Part shown: positions 11,549-20,664 of the stretch, piece by piece
Layout: each line of letters begins with the position of its first letter
Position numbering within the stretch: the stretch's first letter is position 1
Source: Ministeria vibrans ATCC 50519
Lineage: Eukaryota; Opisthokonta; Filasterea
Assembly: GCA_943704425.1 (NCBI GenBank)
Contig: CALSCP010000716.1
Coordinates: 6,296 to 39,728, forward strand
Length of the DNA stretch: 33,433 nucleotides
Reading direction: 5' to 3'
Notes under the pieces: generated by a model
Databases searched by the model: none
Seen by the model: the letters and a program-made list of their open reading frames with translations, nothing else
What the model was told of the DNA's origin: nothing
Position numbers and translations under genes: made by a program

Positions 11549-13702
11549 ATGGCATCCAGCTTTTGGGAGTCGTACTTGCATGGCACAAGTTGGTACATGG
11601 AACCATGTAGCCCTCTGTCTGTGTTCGACCGTGGCGCGCCTCATCCAACGGCGTACTGTGAAAACCGGACCGCTTCGCCGTTTGTATGCAGAAAAAAAAA
11701 GCAGAACAACGAACGGAAGATGAAGAGAGAGAGAGAGACGCGTGCGGACTGATGTCTGATTAGTGAATGAGGGGAAAGAGTGTGTAGAGGGTGTGGATGG
11801 GGGGGGGTGTGGAAGGCTGTTTCTTGTGCTCATCCGTGTGCTTTAGGACTATGACCTGGCCGGCATCACCGTGGCCTTTGTTGTTGTGTTTGCTGCAATG
11901 ATTCTGGCCATTGCTTCGTGTGTGACAAAACGCCGACAGCTGGTGGTCTACCTTGCCATTGTTCTATATTTGGTCTTGGGCCTTGCAATTCTCAGTAAGG
12001 GTCCAAAATTAATATTAATTTTCGAAACGAACCAACCCTCGCGTTCCCTCCATGTCTCACTGCAGCTCCCAACTTTGGATACTCGTGGCATGTGGCCAAG
12101 GTACGCACGTCGACCGAGTATACGGCGTCGAATAAGACGGTTGATGTCGACATTGGCGTGTGGGTTGGCTTGCGGGGCTTCAATGTGACAATGAAGGGAG
12201 TCCCGGTGCAGCAACACAACGAGACCATTGACTATAACGAACGCTTTCTCTTTGGCGACAGTGCCGGAGTTGGTGTTGGATATGGCCCACAGGCTGGTGA
12301 GATCCGTCAAGAGACTCGACAAGCACACAATCGAGGAGTTCCCTATCCCATTCTGTACACATATACCCATGAAAAATTACAATAATAATAATATCGTCAT
12401 CTTGTTTCATTCTCATGCTGCGCTTCCTGTTTTCCTCGCTATTTTTTCCCCCCCCCCCCCCCACCAACTGATCGATTTTTTTCTTTGTATTAATTGTCTA
12501 GGTACATTGCAGAGTACTTTCACTTTGACGTTCTGTTCATTCGGTGGGGCCGCTACTATCGTCTGGGTGGTTACTACGCCCAAATTCTTTTGTGGGCGGC
12601 GCTCCCCTTTTGGGCACTGGGAGGTTTTGTGGCGTTTGTGTCGCTCTCGACGGCCGCATGGTTCATTCTCGCGGCTGGTTCGCTCATGGTGTGTGCCACT
12701 GTCGAGTGGTGGGTCGAGGTGTTCAAGCCGATGCCTGATTTTAACATTCCCTTTCCGGGCGGCACGCTCTCGTTTGCCTTTGGCTGGTCGTTTCTGTTTT
12801 GCTTTGTGATGGGCATAATCACTGTCGTGGTCTGTTCCACAATGCTCCTCCTCCAGGCCATGGACCGCCTGCCCTTTACCGTCGGAAAATTCAAAAACAA
12901 TGCGTCGCGGACCTTCAAGAAACTCGACGCGACAGCGCGCCCAGCGTATCACGACGTCCAGGAGTCGAATCGTCTGCGGCGTGAGGAGGAGAAAGTCAGA
13001 CAGTCGGCCAAGGAGGGTACCAACGAGAACAGCCGCGAGTTTGTCTCGACTGCGGACACACGCAAACTGCCGTTTCTCCGCACTCTCACACGGCGTACGC
13101 GGCCGTCAGAGAATCGCTTCAACAAGACGGGGAGTCAGGAGCTCATCGAGTATCAGCCCCAACACAGCATTCGCCGCAACCCAACCAATAAATCCCGAGC
13201 CCAATTTATTGTTCCGACCCCAGACTTTCCGCCGCCCCATGCCTACGATATTCTCGACGAAAGCGCCGCCACACGCGACTCTCCCATTCACTCGCCACAG
13301 CCGTCGCCCTACACTCAGAAAAGAAACGGATTTCCCAGCCTCCGCAACAATGAGGAGCAGCTCGCCACAATTGAGATGCAGGATCTTAACAAGCAAACCT
13401 CGTTTGCCGCCAAGGCTATATGGCGCTCCGACGGCTATACCGACTCTCCAGACGACGGTGTGGGCCGCTCGCTTGCAGTCAATCGGGCACTGGGTGAGCT
13501 GACCGCACACAATTCAGTCGCCGAGACGGCGGCTCCCCTTGCCCATGGCGACGGAGAGGCATATGCAATCCCTACTGAGGAGACAGTGGTGGATGGGATG
13601 CCACGCCCTACGACGAGTCCGCTGAGTCACAACACTGATCTCTCCCTCGACCTCTCCGATGATCCAGGTGCCGAAGAGAATGTCAATGTTTCAGCAGTAT
13701 AG
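11549..13702 (+). CDS. DUOXA: Dual oxidase maturation factor (DUOXA family)
   Basis: Four exons: 11549-11683, 11847-11994, 12066-12354, 12502-13702; 1773 nt, 590 aa, all junctions in phase. The start ATG has a favourable AAAATGG context. DUOXA proteins are ER/plasma-membrane chaperones that pair with DUOX and carry it to the surface in active form. The model shows the family layout: a short N-terminus with Cys and an N-glycosylation site (NRT), TM1 (about 49-70), TM2 (about 76-95), then a large extracellular loop with NKT, NVT and NET sites and the hallmark GVPVQQHNETIDYNE (about 140-154). A LYIAEYF segment precedes TM3-TM5 (about 214-305). Beyond about residue 320 a 270-residue polar, Ser/Pro/Arg-rich tail extends the protein well past the roughly 340-residue animal forms. 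It lies head to tail behind DUOX, which strongly supports a functional pair. Confidence 0.93.
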
Positions 13703-14036
13703 ACAAGAACTTTTTCTATTACAATAAAAAAATTATTATTATTATTACTATTAAATTTATTATTATTATTATAATAATATTTTATTATCAATTTGTATTA
13801 ATATTAAGACGACCAATGTTTCAGTTTCCCTTAAGTACTGACACATTGGGAATTCTATAGCAATAACGCAGTTCTTAACAAGAAGCGACGGCAAATGGTT
13901 GAAAACAAAAAGCCGGGCCAAACACAGTAACTTGGAAGTTGGAAGAGTCGTAGGGAAGAAAGCAATTTCATTGGTTTTCAGGTGTATCTTAACCCTTCCC
14001 ATGCATTATACACATTTGTGGTAACAATTTTTTAAT
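13703..14036. other. Convergent spacer between DUOXA and the BIN4-like gene
   Basis: AT-rich 3' flanks of two converging genes. It includes an ATT/AAT tract at about 13731-13790. An open frame on the minus strand (13769-14002) has no recognisable domain and no neighbour support, so it is not called a gene. Confidence 0.6.
13723..13728 (+). terminator. AATAAA polyadenylation signal of DUOXA
   Basis: A canonical AATAAA lies 20 bp after the DUOXA stop and is followed by an AT-rich run. It is the probable 3'-end signal. Confidence 0.5.
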
Positions 14037-15027
14037 TCACTTCTTGGCGTGCGCCTTGTGCTTCTTTGCAGTGCGCTTCTTCGCACTGACAACATTTGCC
14101 TTGGACGAGCCAGTCATTTCCACTGATGAGACTACCTTTGGTGCCTTCCTGGCGCCCTTTTTCTTCTTCTGCGACCCACTCGCGCCCTCTGCGTCACTTT
14201 CGCCGTGCTGCTCGTCATTGATCGTAAGGTCCTGCACCACAGACAACATACCGTTGCTCAATAATTATAGGTCACGCCGTGCAACGTACCATCTCGTCAA
14301 AGACACCCTCGAGCACTTGGTGGACGCCGTCCCCTGCATTCTCATACTGGAAGTACCTATTTACCACACTGCTCACTACTCTCAACGTGTGAGTTGCAGT
14401 CTCTTCAGTGGCTCATCGCCGTACCTCTGATCTCGCCTTTGCGCTCCTTGAGCACCAGATACGAGTTGGTGTCGACCAGTGCGCCCTTCAAAAGCAATCC
14501 TATGCTCACCAGTCGTCAATGAAAACCATCCAAACCCTCCCCAGCTGCAACTCCAAACCTTTGAGATCCAGCGTCACTCCTGTCGGATTGTGTGCATCAA
14601 CGAGAACGCGCCCAATGCAGCCAATGTCGCCAGTCAAATTCATCTAGGTGCCAAACCAGTGTCATGTCGCGCGCTCACAGAGTATCGCACTCACTTCGCC
14701 ATCGCTGGTTTCAACGAGAAATGACAACGTCTTGGACGGAGCACTTCCAGTGAGCTTCAATACGCCACCAGGAAGCTACACAACACAAAGGTCAACAACG
14801 CACTGTCAACCAAATCGAAACGCGTTTCTGGTGCGCTCCACCACACACTCCGCACCTTGTCCTCCCCCGCCGCGGCATCCTCGGTGCCACTGGCATCCCC
14901 CTCTCGGCCATCGTCGCCGGCGTCGTCTTCTGCTTTTCTCTTTGGTGTGCGTTTCGCTGGCAACTTGGAAACACTCTTCTTAGGCGATGAAGCGCCCTTT
15001 CTTCTTGCCGGCCTGTCCCCTTCGTTT
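14037..15027 (-). CDS. BIN4: BIN4-like DNA-binding protein (5' end in assembly gap)
   Basis: Six exons read on the minus strand: 15027-14856, 14775-14695, 14643-14559, 14499-14425, 14378-14290, 14231-14037; at least 231 residues, every junction GT-AG and in phase. The N-terminal part is Lys/Arg/Pro-rich then acidic. A core follows: SFLVETSDGE, MNLTGDIGCIGRVLV, TLDLKGLLLKGALVDTNSYLVL, then a short region ending VLEGVFDEM. The tail is again Lys-rich (nuclear-signal-like). From recollection, order and spacing of the LSGD-GxxGRV, LDLKG and EGT/V elements match plant BIN4 (MIDGET), a partner of topoisomerase VI in endoreduplication. That assignment is moderate; the exon structure is firmer. The 5' exon runs into three Ns. 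A minus-strand ATG at 15046 would be the start only if the real number of missing bases restores frame. It is divergent from TSR2. Confidence 0.6.
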
Positions 15028-15030
15028 NNN
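15028..15030. other. Assembly gap (NNN) between two gene starts
   Basis: Three Ns separate coding sequence of the BIN4-like gene (left, minus) from coding sequence of TSR2 (right, plus). Neither frame has a confirmed start codon, so the true gap is probably longer than three bases and contains both 5' ends. Confidence 0.7.
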
Positions 15031-15873
15031 CGTTACTTGAGGACATCGTGGCAACAGTTCTGCGCCGATGGACTGCGCTGAACACAGCCGTCGCACACGT
15101 ACCAATGCGCCTTCGTCTGCTGCGCTGATTCCCGGTGTTGCTGTTGGGCGTCTGTAGGGATGGGGCGGAGCGGAGAGCCAGGAGAAGTTCTACTGGCTTC
15201 ACGCCGTCATTGAAGAGTTTCTGCAGAAAGGTTGGCAGTGGCGCCACGCGTGCTGCTTCCTACTCACCCCCTTGCGCTGTGTAGACGAGGTGTTTGCGGA
15301 CGAGCTCTCCGATTACATTGACGACATTGTCACAGAGGAGTTCCACATGATGTGCGAGGACAACAGCTGCGAGCAGGTGCGCTGCGGTGCATGTGAAACA
15401 GTGTTGTGACTCACTCGCTCCTCTCCGTCCCAAGGTTGCCCGTGTCCTCACCGCCAAACATGCGCTTTTGAAGCAAGGCAAGACGGACGAAATCAAAGAG
15501 TGGCTTGCCAAGGCTCAGGGACCTGCCAATGTGGCCGCTTCTGCCACCGGAAAGGTGATGAAATCGAGAGGGGGGGAGGGAGTGTCGGGGTCACGAATGA
15601 CTGCTGACAGTGGGGATTGTTGCAGGATGACGAAGACGACGAGGACGACGAGTGTGATGCGGATGACGGCGGTGTTGATGAGGCTGACGAGGCGGCGTCT
15701 TCGCTTGCGAACGTGTCGGTTGCGGACAAGGGAAAAGGTACGCAAAGGGAAAGCACAAGTTCAGCACAAGGTGTAGCTTATATGTCGTATATGTAGAAGA
15801 CGAGACAGCTTCAGTGGTGGACGACGACGGGTGGACGACGGTGACGAAAAAGGGGAAGGGAAAGCGGAGATGA
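15031..15873 (+). CDS. TSR2: Pre-rRNA-processing protein TSR2 (5' partial)
   Basis: Six exons: 15031-15098 (partial), 15158-15230, 15285-15376, 15435-15554, 15626-15737, 15797-15873; 179 residues plus a missing N-terminus, all junctions in phase. TSR2 escorts the ribosomal protein eS26 (RPS26) and is needed for 20S pre-rRNA processing in small-subunit assembly. Visible family features: LLEDIVATVLRRWTALNTAVAH, then GWGGAESQEKFYWLHAVIEE, the acidic DELSDYIDDIVTEEFHMMCEDNS segment, and an acidic spacer of Asp/Glu runs. It closes with DDDGWTTVTKKGKGK, resembling the tryptophan-containing C-terminal end of TSR2 proteins. Introns are very short (54-71 nt). The start codon is lost in the 3-N gap shared with the divergent BIN4-like gene. 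Confidence 0.88.
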
Positions 15874-16187
15874 GCTGTGTTGCCGTGTTGTGGTGTATAA
15901 TACGCATTGGGGGGGGGGAAGGAGTCGGGATTGGAACGAAGATTGAACCTTCTTTTTGATTAATTCTAATAGTCCTGAGAATGTTTAGAACTTAACCTCA
16001 TTCACTATTAGCTGGTCACTGGGTACACTTTATGATGCTCGATTAGCTGCCGTTCAAACAAATGAAGAAGACCAAACAAATGAAAATCGAAAATTCGATA
16101 TCAGCATTCTATTCAAACTAAAAGAGGTCAAATTTCAATTTTAAAAAGTAAATTTTCATCTGTTTACTTTGTGTGACTTGTTGTACC
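15874..16187. promoter_or_regulatory. Spacer between TSR2 and bL17m
   Basis: This region holds the TSR2 3' end and the presumed bL17m promoter. It includes a G9 run near 15910 and a direct repeat CAAACAAATGAA at 16055-16066 and 16073-16084. No gene and no clear core promoter element are seen. Confidence 0.35.
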
Positions 16188-17085
16188 ATGCGTAAAGGCG
16201 ACAAACTCCTCCGCATCGGCGCGGATCACTCGTACACGAAGACAAGATGTTTTCTCATGGCACACTTCAAATGACTTGCTTTGTCTTTTCCCTCACACAG
16301 ACATCGGAAGATGCTGTTGCGCAGCCTCTGCACCGAACTTGTAAGAAACGAGCGAATCACGACAACGTGGGCTAAGGCGCGGGCCCTGAGGCCACACGCA
16401 GACAGAGTAAGAAGAGGACAAAGAGTTGCCCAAAAAAAAATGAGCCTCTCACTCCACATTCGCCTAACACTCCTCTTCTCTGCGCTCCTCTGCACCGTTT
16501 TGCGTGGCACCCGGCAGTGTATTACCCTTGCCAAGAGACAGACGGCGACAAACAACAAACTAGTACGCAATGGCACATTTGCGATGGTCCAACTCACTTT
16601 CCCTTTGCACTGTCTGTCTCTCATCAGATTTCCCTCAAATATGTCATGGACAAGTCGTGGTTGCCCAAAGTCCACTCGCTGGCTCTTCGGTTTGCCAAAA
16701 ACCCAGGTGGCTATACGCGTCTCTTCAAGGTACACAAACAAGCGGATGTCGTAGATTATTGCAATTGCACTTACTCTCTTTCTTGTTTCGTTCTCCTTTC
16801 TCTATCACTTTGTTCTTTCTTCTTTCTTTCTCTCTTTCGTCCTGGTAGGTTCTTCCACGCATGGGTGACCGAGCACGCATGGCTACTATTGAGTGGACCA
16901 AGAATGACCTTCCTCCATTGCGTCCCACTCCTGAGACGAAACTCGCTCTGAAGGAGCAACTCACCACCCTCACCCAGAAACGTGTTGAGGCACGCACCAC
17001 CACTGCAGCGAGCAAAGAAGCCGAAATTGCAGCTGCGCGTGAAATGCTTGTCCGAAGTGCCCTCACGCGCCAGTTTGACGTCTAA
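16188..17085 (+). CDS. MRPL17: Mitochondrial large-subunit ribosomal protein bL17
   Basis: Five exons: 16188-16231, 16301-16406, 16518-16562, 16628-16729, 16849-17085; 534 nt, 177 aa, all in phase. bL17 sits on the large subunit near the exit tunnel; in a nuclear genome a bacterial-type L17 points to the mitochondrial (or another organellar) ribosome. Family features are clear: MRKGDKLLRIGADHSHRKMLLRSLCTELVRNERITTT near the start, TWAKARALRPHADR, CITLAKR, then NPGGYTRLFKVLPRMGDRARMATIEW, which matches the conserved GGYTRI and GD-A-MA-IE motifs. The C-terminal 50 or so residues (Glu/Lys/Ala-rich, helical) extend beyond the bacterial core. No separate targeting peptide is obvious, so import may use the basic N-terminus. 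Confidence 0.93.
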
Positions 17086-17320
17086 ACATCTGACTTTTGT
17101 ACCTATACAATTTACTATTCCTACAGACCTTACTTTTACTCCCCCTCTCTCTGTCTCTCTGTTCATTTGATTTTGCGCCTCTTGCCTTTGTCGTGATCGC
17201 AACCCTTGCCAGCGATTCTGCTTTCCGCACTATACACACAAAGTCAGACGGTTAACTCAGAATTGTATTAATCATTCTAAAATCTAAATTATTATTATAA
17301 TAATAAATAATTATCTTTCA

Positions 17321-18240
17321 ATGTCGGGCCCTACTTGCGACTACCACAAGCACGAGAAATGGGGAATACACAAGCTTAACGTGGACTCCTACGGAAACTC
17401 GTCTGGTTCGTACTCCCGTTGTCCCCTGACGCGCATTCTCACCGCCAGTGCACCCCGGCAGGAAACGTCAAGCGACAAGGCCACATCTTCTGCTCGCAGC
17501 ACTGTGCCATGGCCTACGCACACGGCCCTGCGCCTGCTGTGACCGCCCACCCTTCAACGGCCGTCAAGCGACCCGCAACTTGTTCGGATTCGCCACAGAA
17601 ACGCAAAAAGCCCGCTGTGCCATCCGCAGCGCCCTCCGCAGCGCCCGCGTCTGCTCCACCGTCTTCCGTGCCCCGGTCAGCGCCCGCCAGCGCCGCATCG
17701 GCCTCTCCGAAGGGCAGTGGTGGGCGTGGGGGTGGCGTGAAAGAGGTGATCGGCGACCTGTTCACCGCCACGACCAGCCTCGCCCACTGCATCTCGTGCG
17801 ACATTGTGATGGGCGCAGGCATTGCGAAAATCTTCAAGTCCAAGTTTGGTGGTGTCGATGAACTGAAGAGACAAAGCGCAGCACAGGGACGACGCACAGG
17901 AGGGACACTGTCACTTGCACGCGACGGGCGCCGCATCTACTACCTCATCACGAAAGAAGTCTACCGCGACAAGCCCACGTACGCCTCGGTGGAGGTATGC
18001 CACACGAACACATTCACACACACGCACAGGGAACAAGTCAACTCGTTGTTCCTGTAGTCGTCCCTGAAGGAGATGCTCAAGCAATGTCGACAACAAGGTA
18101 TTACAAGTGTGTCAATGCCTCGCATTGCCACTGGCCTTGACCGTCTCGAGTGGCCCCCCATCAAAGCGACACTCGAGCGCGTGTTCAACGACTCTGGCGT
18201 CCAGATTATTGTCTACGAAATGCCTCCTCGACGGAAGTAG
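17321..18240 (+). CDS. OARD1: Macrodomain ADP-ribosyl-acylester hydrolase, TARG1/OARD1 type
   Basis: Proposed exons: 17321-17380, 17449-17994, 18058-18240; 789 nt, 262 aa. TARG1/OARD1 removes ADP-ribose from Glu/Asp residues and deacylates O-acyl-ADP-ribose. The macrodomain starts near residue 117 with VIGDLF, then SLAHCIS, MGAGIAKIFKSKFGG, DGRRIYYLITK, KPTY and SMPRIATGLDRLEW. The catalytic Lys of TARG1 corresponds to Lys189 (ITK) and the catalytic Asp to Asp230 (GLDRL), so it should be active. The N-terminal 50 residues carry a Cys/His cluster (CDYHKH ... CTPAGN ... FCSQHC) that could bind zinc, followed by an Ala/Pro/Ser-rich linker; animal TARG1 lacks both. The first intron (68 nt, phase 0) is the uncertain junction; the rest is firm. 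Confidence 0.88.
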
Positions 18241-18343
18241 CTAGTAGCCTCTGTACAGTACAATTCAAGAAAGTATACACACATATACACATATATAGAT
18301 ACATACACACGCAGTCGGTGTCACTCCTTTTAAATGTGTTTTG

Positions 18344-18577
18344 TTACGTGTCGCCACACAAGCTAGTAAGCTTGCGCACCGAGGCACAGGCGGGTCCGTA
18401 GTGGATGCGGAAAAGTCGAATTGCTTGCGCAGCTGTACTCTGTGCCTCCCGTCCATTGCGGCTGTGTGCCCACAGCTCAGCCAGCTTCTCCAGCTCATGC
18501 GCAAGCTCAATTGACTCAGCACCAAAGGTCGCCTCAACTGCAACACACGATCGCTGCAACAGACGACCAAAAGAAAA

Positions 18578-18614
<37 letters not shown>

Positions 18615-20273
18615 TATTATTTTATTATTGTTATTATTCAATTATTAATAATTATTATTAGTATTATTCTATTAATTTTATTATTCTATTATTTTATTAT
18701 TCTATTATTTTATTATTCTATTATTTTATTATTGTTATTATTCAATAATTATTTATTAATATTCTATTAATTTTATTATTCTATTATTTTATTATTGTTA
18801 TTATTATTTTTTTCTCATTATTATTATTCTTATTATTATTCTTATTCTGATTATTATTCTTATTATTATTATTCTTATTATTATTCTTATTGTGATTATT
18901 ATTCTTATTATTATTATTTTTATAATTATTATTATTATTATTATACGTACTTGGGCCAGCTCTGCGGCACTTTGGTAGTGCCCAAGAGCCGCATTCATCT
19001 CAGACAGAGCGTCGCACGCAGCACCAACATCAATGTCAGTGGGGCAGAGCACACGCACACGCAACGCAAGTGCCTCCTCCACAAGCACCAAGGTAGCCGG
19101 AGAAGGGGCACTCGCACGAGCCACTCGAAGACGCTCTGCAGCCTCGACAAGCAGCCCACGCCGCTCGTCACACTCTGCGCGCGTCAGCTTATGCCCACAC
19201 AGAGTGCACAGACTCAGCTCAGACAAGTCACAGTCGAAATCGACATCCTCGGCAGTGTGCTCGCCCTCAGGACACACCACACAGCGAATTTGTCGCAGAC
19301 CCACACCACCCGCGCACGCGTCACACTCACACACAAAATGATATTGTTGTTGCAAATGCTCTCGCCGTGCACGACGTCCCATGCGGCCCACCTGGGGTCC
19401 GTACGAGTGGCGCAGCACCGTCCCCGCACGAAGCTCCTCGGACGCGCGCACCTCGATGCGCGTTCCCTCAAAGCGCAGTGTCACATTCGGTCGACAGCCA
19501 TGATTCAAAAACGAAGCAAGAGAGTACACACCCAACCCTACTTGCTCCTGAACTATAGCCGACGTGCCTGCCAGCGACCCAGACGCTTCAGCAGACACCG
19601 CAACATTGTGACGCGTCACGGCAAATCCGTTTGCATACACGCGCCCAAGCTGATACACCAAATCCACAATGCACTCGTCCCGCAAGTCATGTCCGCACAC
19701 CAATGAAAGTTCAGTAGCATCACGCACAACATTGCGAAACGTCTGATCGCTCAAATTCCCAATGTGCGCCTCAAGCGTCGCAATGACTTGGCATCCAGAA
19801 TGAAATCCGCCGTGGTCCAAGCAGACGCCGGCCGTCCGTGCTGCATCGGACGACAGCACATCCTGCTTCGCCACGGGCAACACAGCTGAAGCACCAAGTG
19901 CCAAGCTGCATGCGGGAGTCTCGGGTGTCGTTGTCGCTCTCGCCTGGGCCTGCGCGCACTCTTGATGGAGAGCCAGCGCAAGACGCATCTCGCGAGTGTA
20001 TCGACACGCCGTCGTCTTCGTTGGCACGCACGCGACTGGATGTTCCGCCAGAAGCAAGGCACCTGCAGGTACATCACTATGCACGCACAAATGCCGTCCT
20101 TCACGGTCGCCCATTGCGCAAACGAGTGCTTCACAAATCGTCAACTCACACAAAGGTGCTTTTCCAAACCCTTCAAAGTTTGGCGGCGTCATCGCAGGCG
20201 CCCTCAGCTTTCTCTTGCACTCGCTCAAACGTGTCATAATTTTCAAAACGACATCATCTCTTTGATCCGACAT
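18344..20273 (-). CDS. SET-domain protein of the SMYD family, lacking a MYND finger
   Basis: Two exons on the minus strand, 20273-18951 and 18553-18344; 510 aa, phase-0 intron. The start is the ATG at 20273; the open frame extends further only through AT-rich sequence. SMYD proteins methylate lysines of histones or other proteins. Seen: the SET entry (GRHLCVHSDVPAGALLLAEHP, about 60-80), the cofactor-binding NHGCRPN motif (257-263), then HSYGP and the post-SET CECDAC (315-320). Two further CxxC pairs (RCVVC, LCTLC) follow. A C-terminal helical TPR-like region (EALALRVRVLCPTDIDVG; FGAESIELAHELEKLAEL) is typical of SMYD proteins, and SMYD4 is the closest by impression. The MYND Cys/His pattern expected inside the split SET domain is absent. 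It converges with OARD1, with stops 103 bp apart. Confidence 0.85.
18554..18950 (-). repeat. ATT-rich microsatellite intron of the SMYD-like gene
   Basis: The 397-nt intron has donor GTACGT and acceptor TTGCAG on the minus strand. Nearly all of it (about 18579-18945) is interrupted ATT on the plus strand (AAT in the transcript), with TTATTC variants. Confidence 0.9.
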
Positions 20274-20664
20274 CGTACAATAAATTGTAATACTGTAAAT
20301 TTCAAATGTTATGACTAAAGTCATGGTAATATTGAACATATTGAACAATAAAATATTTTTTCTTCGAATTCTTCGTACGCTCGCTGTGAGAGCGTATTTG
20401 TGGGTCTATGGGCGCCCCATCTTTTTTGGAGTTAGTCCGTGGCGGAAGCATTGTATTACTCTCTTTTATGTGTGTATTACTATTTCTCTCTCTCTCTCTC
20501 TCCTTCTTTTCATTTATTCCTAATATTATTTTTCATCTTTATTTTGATATATTTTAGTATTGCGCTGCTCTTTGTTTTGTAAACTGTCTTGTTTTGACAT
20601 TGAGTACAGCTCTTGGTTCTCTATTTATTTTTCTTATTTTGTAAATGAGTCTCGATTGCAATAA
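20274..20664. other. Spacer between the SMYD-like and metzincin genes
   Basis: An AT-rich spacer that should contain the SMYD-like promoter and the metzincin 3' end. It has a short CT run near 20486-20503. No gene or clear signal is seen. Confidence 0.5.

Noticed and set aside
11357-11833. 158-residue minus frame
   Set aside because: Antisense to DUOXA exon 1 and its promoter; low-complexity Ser/Leu content.
13769-14002. 77-residue minus frame in the DUOXA/BIN4 spacer
   Set aside because: No domain, AT-rich composition, and located where two 3' flanks converge.
14792-15247. 151-residue minus frame crossing the NNN
   Set aside because: The correct frame of the BIN4-like exon is different, and the right half overlaps TSR2 coding sequence on the plus strand.
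18795-19706. 303-residue open frame on the plus strand
   Set aside because: Starts in an AT microsatellite and continues antisense to the SET-domain exon, with no recognisable motif.
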